Shown here: in pieces, positions 27,101 through 38,600 of the stretch
Position numbering within the stretch: position 1 is the first letter of the stretch
Layout of the letters: each line of letters begins with the position of its first letter
Assembly: GCF_019703515.2 (NCBI RefSeq)
Contig: NC_059374.1
Location: forward strand, 14,854,245-14,918,244
Length of the DNA stretch: 64,000 nt
DNA from: Myxocyprinus asiaticus
Lineage: Eukaryota > Chordata > Actinopteri > Cypriniformes > Catostomidae
Reading direction: 5' to 3'
Position numbers and translations under genes: made by a program
The notes under the pieces: generated by a model
Seen by the model: the letters and a program-made list of their open reading frames with translations, nothing else
What the model was told of the DNA's origin: nothing
The model's database searches: none

Positions 27101-30100
27101 GTGAGGCGCTTCTGATCGCTTCTCAAATCCTCCGGTCGAGCACCGGCTCTTACATAACAATCAGCAGCATTTTGGTGTTAAAGGAGTAACAGGACAGGCA
27201 CAAAAAAAATGTGTGAGCATTTTAAAGCAGCCGTGTGTCAGTCAAACAGTTTGCGGGTACTGCACTGAATCGGTTCTCGGTACTACTGGTACAGCAGAAA
27301 AACTGATATCGGTAGAACTTTTTTTATTTTAGTATTGACTTGGTATCAAAGTACCAGTAATTTTGACCCCTACTCTGGACATTCTCTCAACCAACTTCCT
27401 GAGGTGCCACCTAGGATGCTTTTTAAACAGTATTGAAGGAGTTCCCATATATGCTGGACATTTGATGGCATTGTTTTTAATTCATTATTTAAATTAAAAT
27501 TTAAGTTTTCTAAAGTTAATGGAAATGTGTACGTGCAATTTAAATGTACTTTATCTACAAAATTAATTTCAAGCCTTTAGATCAAAAAGGTTTTTAATAT
27601 TCTCTCAACAAACTTAATGAGGTGATACCTAAAATGCTGTTTAAACAGTACTGCAGGAGTTCCCATATATTCTTGGCAGTTGTCCCACTTTCTGGTCTCA
27701 CCTTCACAAAGAAAATTCTTCCATTAAAAAAAAAAATAAATAAAATATACAATTTGGAAGAAATTCTTACATTGGGACTATATTTAACCACAAGAATTTA
27801 ACCATAAGCCTTTAGATTGAAATGTTTTTTACAGTCATGGGACACATACATTTAGTCAAGTGTCCAAACTTTTGACTGGTACTACCTCCATGGTCCTTCA
27901 CTCCAGCCTCTGTCTGGGCCTCTTTGAGGTCAACACAAAAGGAAATAAATGAACTGTTAAGCAAGCAGCCCAACTTGTTACCATGTGTCAGAGGTCATGA
28001 CACCCCAGCTTATGCCACTGTAGATGGACCCATCCACTCTGGTTAATCTTTTTGACCTATTGAAAGACAGTAGGGTTCCTTAGGCAGATTACGTGGGGTC
28101 AGGAACCTTGAGATTGAGATGATATGCTTGCTTCCAGGCTGCTTGCCCTACAGAACCCAAAGCTCCTGGCTGAGATGAAGGTCTAGGTGCTTAGCCTCTC
28201 ATCTCCTCCCATGGCCAAAGCCACACCGTCAGGGAAATGTGGAGGGGTGCATGGGGTGGGAAATTGATCCTAGGCTGCTTAGTATGCAGGCCCATCACCT
28301 TTCCTCCTCCCCATCTATTCCTCTGCCTCCTCCTCGTCCTCTTCTCGTGCTCTTCTCCCATCAGTCAGAATCAGACTGAGAGAGTGTTGTGGACAACTGC
28401 CTGGACGCCTCATACATATTAAAGCCTAGCTATTATTTATATCATGCCTTTCTCTTGCTCTCTCACAAATTCTCTGTCTCTCTTGCTCTTCTTGACCCTC
28501 TTCTTAACACTTACCAACATGCGTTTCTTACCATCTCCTTTCAAAGTCATCTTCTTTTCAGAATCATGTACATGTTGTACCAGTGGTTTAAGTGGAATAA
28601 TGGATTCCGGACCATTGAATTATTGAACATTTATGCATGTAACCACATTACCACCTCGGACGTGCATTCTTTTTCAATAGTTACAGTAAATTGTCTGTAA
28701 TACATTTTTTATTTAAAATGTAAAATGTAATTTAAAATGTATAATTTCTATATTTATGTAGCAAAATACTTATTTCACAACTTAAAAGAATATATGTGCA
28801 GGGACGTCTTGGAACCCTTACGATTGTTGAATCACTGAACCGTTTTTTATTTAAAATGTAAAATGTAATTTAAAATGTAAAATTTCTATATTTATGTAGC
28901 AAAATACTTATTTCACAACTTAAAAGAATATATGTGCAGGGACGTCTTGGAACCCGTACGATTGTTGAATCACTGAACCGTTTCCTAGAACTAGTTCAAA
29001 GAAACGAACTGAACAATCTGGTTCACTAAAATAATGCTATTGACTTCCCAAATGCTATTCTTTTCCCCCTCTCTCATGCATTCTTTTTTGCGATTTCAGT
29101 ACATATACAGTATGTATTCTTACAAACCAAGGAAACTGTCAGATCCTTCTTAATGAGATTTCCCAAAATCTCCCTGTTGCACCTTTGGTTCTTCAGACCC
29201 AGCGCTACTTCCAACAAGCTAAACAACCCTCTCTGAGGCATTGTGGACCAGATTAAGTTTGCCAAGCCAGACCACCTGTCTGTTGGATTTACCTCCACCT
29301 TTACCTCTCAATTAGTCTACACAGGCTTAAAACCCCAGACTCTTTACAATTCATCCCTCAATTGATCCCCAATTACACAGCTCGGCTCTTTACTCTGGCA
29401 CTCCATCCCTCTTCTCTCTGCTCTTCCCTCTGTTTGCACCCAACCTGCCTCGCGCACATACTTTAGTGTCCTTGACGGCCAGCGGAAAATCCTTTAAAAT
29501 CCCTCCGTAAATGGATCTAATCCCATAATAAATGACTGTGTCCCACAGACAAGGGTGTGAGGGAGAATCCAGCCTTTTATCAAGATGGAATGAAATCTGA
29601 CCCACACAGATTAGTTCTTTATAGTTCCAGGGGTCACAAGAATGCAAATTGTACCTTTTTTCACTCTTACTTTAACCCTAGAATGCATATGTACATTAAC
29701 TTCACCCCCTTAAAATGAATATGTCTTGTCAAAAAAGAGGTAGTGATGCAAACTCTCTTATAATTAAAAAAAAAAAAAAACAGTAAACTAAATATAAAAA
29801 AGTCAGTTCACATGATCGAAAACACCTTAATTGAGAAATACCTGAAAAGACCACTTCATGTAAAAAATATGTCTTAAAAAGATGCTGGATCATTTTTGAC
29901 CCACATTTGTGTTCTAGGGTTAGACTAGTTAAGTGAAGTATTAAAGAAATAGTTCACACCAAGATGAAAATTCTTATTCGCTCACCCTCATGTTTTTTTA
30001 AACCATGTTTTCTTTCTTCCATGTAGCAAGAGACATTTCCAATGTCCATGTTGCTGTTTTTCATACAACCCAAAAGGATGGGGATTGGAACTGTCAAGCT

Positions 30101-33100
30101 CCTCAAAAAACACCATAAAAGTGTCATAAGAGTTGTCCATAAAAACATTGCTATATTCCAAGTCATTATATGCTGAAAATCTTTCCCTCCGCAGTAGCCC
30201 ACAAATCTCTCATCACTCTTGCAATTGTAAACATTCAAACTCGTCGCATCCTGATTGGTCATGAGACATGCAAAAACTAATTACGTTTAACGTCATTTCA
30301 GTCATGACAACTTCTGGAAAGATTTAGCAAGTTAATGTGGGTATGACATATTGATAGGATATTGATCTTGGCGGACTAGATCTGCTACGCTGCTGCTGCA
30401 GAGCAAGTACGGAGACTTGTTACTGCTAGAACACACACAGACATACTAAGTTAAGCATGTGGACATGCTGCTGCTGCACAATTAGAAAAACACAAGACAT
30501 GCTGCTGTGCAATTAGACATAAATACAATCCCCCAACAAAGCAGGGAAGCCGCACAAATGCATAACACAAACCCCTAAACAAGCAGATCTACTGCCAAGA
30601 CTTGTGTACTACTGCTGCTCTGAAGAGCCATATGCACAGAGTGTATGCTAGCTAGGTGTGCCTTGGCCTGATGGCCAAAAGACATAACACTAATGAAGTA
30701 AAGGGGGGGCTGTCCTTTTCTGCATATCGCAGCACCGTTTTGCGGCCCTCTTCAGCCAGTCGTGGCCCGTTCGGCATAACACACCAGCTCATTTCAGCTT
30801 ATCGCTGCCCGTTTCGCGGCTGGCTGACCTTTTTGCTTTGCTTTGCTAATTTGGTTGTGTTGTCTACCACTGAGCCACTGTAACCTCCACTTTAGCTGTA
30901 TTAAAAAGAAGCTTGGAGAATTATTTTGTGTTCCACACAAGAAAAAGACTCGTACATGTTTGGAACAACATGAGAGTGAGTACATGATTACAAAATGTTC
31001 CTTTTTGAGTGAACTATTCCTTTAAGAGCATTAATGATTTTCATTGATCTTGTAGTTTCTTTCTGTTGGTGTAATGTTCTTTGCCTTGTGTGGTAGGCCA
31101 TGGTAGTGTATGTTTTATGAAGCTCACCTGTTCTGAATTTCTTTGACATTTTGTATATTATGTGCAGCAGATATAATATTCAGTGTAGGTCATGGTAAGC
31201 TGTAATTAATGTTTTATGTGTAGCTTTGCTTTTATCTCACTCTGATGTTTGCTTCTACCAGTGTAATGTTTTAGAAATGTGTGTGAGTATGAGTGTGTGT
31301 ACACTTGTGCATTACAAATCTAGGAATAGCTATGGGTGATTTTGTTTTTCAAGGTCTCTCATTGGTTGTTAGCCAGTATGTAATGATCCTATGTCATGTT
31401 TCTTACATGTACTGCAGTTCAGCATCCCATGTTACTGATGTTTTATATTGATCTTTGTGTTTATTTATGGTTTTGTGTGTGTGTGTGTGTGTGTATGTTC
31501 AGGTTGAGTTAACTGGCAGCAGCGTGTTTGATTACATTCACCCTGCGGATCATGTCGAGATGGCAGAGCGTCTTGGCATTAAGCCACACCTCCGGGCGGA
31601 GGCAGGCTGTCAAACGTCCCATGAGAGTGCTTCAAGCTCTGCATCCACATCTTCATTGGCAGGGACTCCAGAACCAGGTAACGTACCATTGAAGTTCAGC
31701 AACAACATGTTAAATCAACATGTTATCCTGGGCACAACATGTTAAAGGGGTTATATTATGAGAAATATATTTTTTCTTTACAAATTAATTAGCTAAAAGA
31801 GTTTGATGTGCAATTAAATATATTGTAATTTTCAGAACCAGAGGTTGTGCTGCAAATAAATACTATCTGTAACATATACAGTACTGTGCAAAAGTTTTAG
31901 GCACTTGTGAAAAACTTTCAAAGTGAGGATTTCTTTTAAAAATAATGACATAAATAGTTTAATCAATTAATCAATTAACATCATACAAAGTCCAGTAAAC
32001 ATAAAAAAAGCTAAATCAATATTTGGTGTGACCACCTTTGCCTTTAAAACAGCACCAATTCTCCTAGGTCACCTGGACACAGTTTTTCTTGGTTGTTGGC
32101 AGATAGGGTGTTCCAAGCTTCTTGGAGAATTCACCACAGTTCTTTTATTTATTTAGGCTGTCATAATCACTTCTGTCTCTTTGTGTAATCCCAGACTGAC
32201 CCAATGTTCAGTGGGGGGCTCTGTGAGGGCCATGCCATCTGTTGCAGGGCTCCCTGTTCTTCTATTCTATTCTGTTCTATTCTATTTGCAAAAGGAATGT
32301 TTGGGAGTATAAAATGTATATTTCCTATTGACACACTAAAGTAGCAGATATAAATAACCATCTTAAGACAAATGTTTTTGTGAAACATCTTACATGCCTA
32401 AGTACTGTATATTAGACCCCTTTAATAATTATAACATTTGTATCTTTCCTGCATATTCATATACACACGTATTGGTTGCTCTGAGGTATCCAGCAGTTAT
32501 TTTTTATTGGAATATTGAATCTGTGGACACGTAGTATTATTATTAAACAAGTATTATTAAAATGGTGTATGCCTTCGTCCTGTGTGTGTCTCCACCTTTA
32601 GCCCCATCCAGTCCTTGTTCTCCTGTCAGTGAGTTGGCAGAACGTGGCTTTTTCATCCGGATGAAATCCACCCTTACCAAGCGTGGCCTCCACGTAAAAT
32701 CTTCTGGTTATAAAGTAAGATACTGATATGCAACATACTCGCTCATGAGTGAGACTCTGGCACCAACTCAAGGATTTCGTTGTGTAGTCTTATTGTTGCA
32801 GTGGTGGATTGTTCTTTAATAATTAGCTTTTAGCCATTTTCATGAGTGTATTATTGACTGATTAATTTGTGTCATTTCTTTCATAAACTGAATTGCTCAT
32901 TTAATTCCTTATCAGGTGATTCATGTGACAGGTCGCATTCGCTGTCGTCCTGCCCTGGTGCCTGGCTCCTTCCGTCCTTTGCATCGGCCAATGGGTTTAG
33001 TCGCTCTGGCTCACACGCTTCCGCCTTCCATGGTTAATGAGGTCCGCATGGAAAGTCACATGTTTGTGTTCCGAGTCAACATGGACTTACAAGTCACCTA

Positions 33101-35556
33101 CTGTGAGAACAGGTAACTTCTCAGCATGCATTGCAAAAAAAAAAACATTTTATTACGTTATTTCATTTTATTATTTTTCAAAACAACATACATGTACTTG
33201 TGAAGATCTAAAGTCTTGTTTTCAAAGAAAACCAACCAAACTGTGTACGGTTTATTTAAAAAGCAAGAAAAAAAACTATTTGCCAATGGCAAAAAACAAA
33301 ACAAACAAACAAAAAAAACTTAATTTGCAAGTAAAACAGTTATTTTTCTTACTCCATTGTCAAATAGCTTTTCCTTGTCTCAACTACTGAAAAAAGCAAA
33401 CTGGCCAAATATGATGGCAACTTTACACGCAGTGTTGTAAAGACTGTCACTCTAATAGGAAAATGTGCTTTTGTAGGATTTCAGAGTATATGGACCTCAG
33501 TCCAGCAGAGGTGGTTGGACACACCTGCTATCACTTCATCTATGTGGAAGACCTGGACACCATCAGGCAGAGCCATGAAGACTGTAAGCCTTTCAGGATC
33601 TCAATTGTGGTCTCTCTCTCTGCCTCCATTCCTTACATAATTATATAAGTAATCCTGGGTTTAATCCTGGGTAGTGGACGACTGATATCGGTTTTTCAGT
33701 GTTCGATGTCGGTACCGTTATCTAGCAGGATGGCCGATATAAATGCACATAAACTTATTACAATTTAACAACAGAAAATTAGATGTACAAAAATTCTAAA
33801 GTGAAACAAACAATTATTTTATGCAATATTATCGCAAAATGGCCAAATATTGTCCGATTAATCGGCCTAGCCGATATATCGGTCTATCACTACAGTTAAA
33901 CTGTATACTTGACTGTTGAACCAATCCTAATTTCATGTCTTTCGTATCACTCTGCAGTCACTTTCTTCTCGCATAATACTATAATTTAAACTCAAATCAA
34001 TATTTCATGTACATTTGTTTATTTATTTGGTAAGTTTCAGTGTTATAAGTTGGATAATGTACAATCAGCTGATCATTAACACAAAATAAAACCCATTCAG
34101 GATGATTAAAAACCACTGTTAGGGTTTATTTTACAATAATGACAGATTGACTGTATATAGTCCTAACCTATATTATAGGACCAGAAGGAAATGTGAATAT
34201 ACAGTATATCAAGCGCTTTTGTGAGGGCGGCTGTATAATAGATGGTTAATAGATATGGATAGGGGAAAAACGTAGAGTCTAAATTTTAGGTCATGTTTAT
34301 ACTGTAGAACAGGTGTCTGTCTGTTTAGCCAGTGTTATAGGAAAGCTGAAGACCTTAAAAACTGCTATTTGCATTTTGACAACAGTGCCCCCTAGCCATA
34401 TAAATAAATTGTGTATCTCACCTCTGCACCCAGGTTTTAGACATTTAGCTGATTTTTAGCTTTCTTAAAGTGGCTTTTGCATTTTCAAACCTAAAATTTT
34501 AATATTTACTAACTTTACTAACTCTATATGTGTTTCTTTGTTAATTTGTTCTCCTAGTGCTGCGGAAAGGGCAGGTTGTGACGGGGTATTATCGCTGGTT
34601 GCAGAAGAGAGGAGGGTATCTATGGATTCAATCTTGCGCTACTGTGTCCATTAACAACAAAGCACCCCATGAGCGCAATGTCATCTGGGTTAACTATGTG
34701 CTCAGGTGAGCTTCATACTGGCCTTTGTGTGGTTTTGTATAAAATTGTTGCGTTAAAGTCCCCATGAAATAGCTTGATGAGCATTGTTTTCTGCCTTGTT
34801 GACATCAAGGTTATAATAGTTTAAAAAAATATATTTAGTTTTGAACTTTTTGCTCCAATTTAGTTTAGTTTTTGTTTTGTTTGTTAGTTCTGTTAGTTTT
34901 AGTTTAGTTTTATTTTTTAAATATTTTATAGTTTCGTTTTAGTTTTTCATTACATTTAGTTTTTAATTTAGTTTTAGTTTTTATATCAATTGATACATAC
35001 AGAATGGGGAAAACAGGCATTTGTGCAGTGTGGGTTGTATAGCTGGACACCCAAATGTACAGTTTGTAAATAATACTTATAATGTTAAAAATCTTCATTT
35101 TTAATAAGAGAGAGGAAAGCCCATATAATTTCATTACTGATATTACAGTAGAAGAAAAAACATAATTTTGATTTAACTTTACCTCAAAGTCCTCTTTAGT
35201 GCATTTGACATGAGAAAGTAAGTCTGGTCACAATTGAAAACTGAACATCAAACAAAACTCTATACCAATTCCAAATTAAATGTGAAACAAATCACTGATT
35301 GACGGTGTAAAACAGAATGAGTGAAATGACTGTGTGTGTGTGTGGGGGGGGGAGTCAGAATAAATTACTGGATATTATATTGTTTCTGTTCTCTTTGTTT
35401 TAACATCATGCATTGGCAACACAACGAACAGTCATTCCAATAAAGGTTCAAATGTGTCATAATTGAAATCCCAGACACGGCTTGCGCATTTTCTATAGGG
35501 TGACCAGATTATGAAAGTCTCAAACTGGGACACCTGGGGGGTTTGCGATACATGCA

Positions 35557-35619
<63 letters not shown>

Positions 35620-38600
35620 TACATACATATACATTGTATTAAAATATGTAGCTAAATTCAATATAACATCTTTTAGTATATGAAATGTTATTTTATTTTA
35701 TTATATATTGTTTCATATGATTTGAACCGCATTTGAGATATTTGTAAAATGTACAGATTCCATGTAGCATATTCTGTCTATATGATATCATATTACATGT
35801 GTAATAATGATATGATATTCTACCTGCTTTGCTTTTCTCTATGATGTACTGTAGTGATTCACTCCCGCTCTGCCTTTGCTAATGTAATGAGGGCAATAGG
35901 CCATCTTCTAGTGCTATCGCCGCTTAGTGGCATCTTCATGTTAATGTCATTGCGGGTTTAAAGTTTTAAAAACCTATTATTTTTATTTTAGTTTTGTTTT
36001 TTCAGAGCCATGAAAATGTATTTTAGTTTTGTTTCAGTTTTTCTAATTATGTTTATTTTTATTTTTATTTCAGTTTATGAAAATGTTTTTTTACATTTAG
36101 TTTTCCTTTTAGTTAAAGTTTACAATAATAACCTTGGTTGACATACAGTATATCTTATTGGAACAGGAAGTTTGGGTGTGACAAAGCTTGCACACACGGA
36201 CTAAAAACCACAAAACTCTAATTTTGATTTTATGGGATCTGTAATGTGCACAAATTCTCCTCAAAGGCCCTCATAAACACTCTTCCTCTCTATCTATCTA
36301 CGAAAATCTTTTTTCACACAAGCGTGCACATTAAAAGAAGTCAGACAAAAACAGGCCAAAAAATGGCTACATTTCAGTGATAATTGGACTGGTGATATAT
36401 AATTACACTAAATGGATGTCAAAGTTTTCTGGCTGAATTGTGTTTTAGTTAATTAGCTTTGTAATTACGATAGCTAATTAACTTCTATAGCACCCTGCTG
36501 GGCCATGTTCATTGTTGTGTGTGTGTGTGTGTGTAAGAGGTATGTGTGTACCTCTCACCTCTCAGTCATTGCCTGTGAGAAATAAATTCTGTAGTTCTTC
36601 CAAAACCATCCAACTACCGTCTAAAGCCAAGGTCACCCTGGGCTTTGAGCTTGCAAAATTACTTTGGACACCGCAACGGACAGGATATGATGTCATGCTT
36701 CTGGTTTTTATTAATTAATCACAAATAACAAATAATATTATATTCAAACATTGGGGGGTTGCAGTGCGAAGCATTTACTTGTTTCCATTAATCATGGTAT
36801 AAATATTGGTAGGGTTACCGCCCCCTGCCCCCCATCCCCCCTGGAATCTACACCCCTTCCTCCACCATCTACATGCGATGCTGCTTTAGAAATTGGCCAA
36901 AATTAGGTATCTAAGAAGGCAGGATCATTTTGCTGCCTAACTTTTGGAACAGCTTTTGTTGCAGAGGAGCACTTATGCCTTAAAATGTTATCTAGATTCG
37001 CAGCTCACTAGATTTTGGAACAGGGACTATATGGAGTAGAAATACAGGCCAATTTGAAGTTGAACCTCCTTTTGTGTATTCAGCTATAATAAATCATTGG
37101 AAAACATTATGTGAAATGGTGTAAAGTTATGGTTAAGTTTCTGTGTAACACTGAAGCAAGGTTTAGCGTTAAGATTGTCAAATGTGTAAAGCTCCCCAAG
37201 GAGAGCTGCTCACTCTCTTTTATCTGTATTTTCAGTCGACCAGAGCTGGCAGACATGCCTCTGGACTTATTACAACTCCCAGAAAGCCTGAGGGCAGAGC
37301 GGCATCAAGCATGCTCCTCCCCACGCAACACTTCCCCACATGCACAAGGTATGTTCTAATGCTGCATTTCATTCAAACTTAGATGGGTGGAATTTCTAAC
37401 TTTCGTCTTTGAAAAGTGCAAATAGCTTACCACTTTAAGTCAGACATCAAACTTTGTTGGAAATTCTACACCCAGATTTTGCCCCGATGCAGGTGTATAA
37501 CGTCGTACAAACTTGGCGAACCCAGGGAGAACATGCACAATTAATGATACATTTTTAGTATATAAAATTAATCAATGAGTCAAAGTTCCTACATAAATTG
37601 ATAGTAAGGGTGCTTTTACACCAGTACTTTTGGTGCACAGCCAGGTTCGTGCCAGTGTAGTTGGTGTGAACACTGTTTGCTGAACTTGCGTGCACACCCA
37701 AGTCTGGTTGAACAGGTGGTCTGGGGTACGGTTTGTGTGGTTTGCTGCTGCTATAAACACAATCCGCACTATTTTGCAGAAGTGAATCGTTATTGATGAT
37801 GTATAATTTGCATCTTTGCATGCTCCTGGTCGCAATTATTTTGGTAAGGATTTCTCATACCTGCTTGTCTCCAAATAAAGTCTGGTTCACACTGTACGAT
37901 TTTCGCTGGGATTCTGTGGTCTGAGACAAATTTCGGGAAACCTAAAGGATTTCTGTCATCGTAGGGTGAAATCTTACAACATTTAGTGTGACATGCTCAC
38001 CGATGGCTGATTAATTGCCCTTACGATGATCTTTAGCCTACGAAGAAGTTCTGACACTGTCAGAAATTTTGGGTCGAAGTCCTGCGGTGTGACCCGACTA
38101 ATAAAGAACCAATAGAAACACATCGTCTGATAACGCATCAACTACAATCAACAACAATAGAAGGGAAGGAGCACTACTTGGAGCAAGAGAGAGAAATGTT
38201 CAGCAAGAAATGTTGGTACTAGCTTGTCTATGTGATATGCCAACACAAATAAGGTGTTGGCTAGCATTATCTTCACATTATGATCATACCATCAAAATTA
38301 CCTTGAGCTTACGTTGTAGAATGGGCATTCCATGGCGTCTTCTTTTACCCAGCCATGACTTACTCCAAACACTCTGTCTTTTTCTTTTATTGTATTTTTG
38401 TTTTCCAGGCAAAATATAACTAAATTAGCGCTATAGCTTGTTTTTGATTGTGCAGCATCATTTTAATGATATAGAAGACAGTTGATGTCACAGTCTGTCT
38501 TGGCATATTTGCTGGGATATCATACAGTCTGACATACAGCAATCTTAAAGGACAGAAAAAAATCTTACAGTGTGAACTGGGCTTAAATTGCCTTCAGAGA

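Larger units (their letters stand above)
20015..31502 (+). other. npas1: npas1 intron (11.5 kb) splitting PAS-A
   Basis: GTGAGA..GTTCAG. Contains AT-rich tandem units, the candidate LTR, MITEs, the 138-bp tandem duplication and several low-repeat, base-balanced blocks (20385-20590, 26600-26725, 28000-28260, 29090-29650). No exon seen. Confidence 0.8.
34706..37235 (+). other. npas1: npas1 intron (2.5 kb) after PAS-B
   Basis: GTGAGC..TTTTCAG. Two T-rich blocks with repeated TTTTAGTTT motifs lie at about 34820-34980 and 35970-36120. Also a TA microsatellite, a GT microsatellite and fragments of TIR families. Confidence 0.8.
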
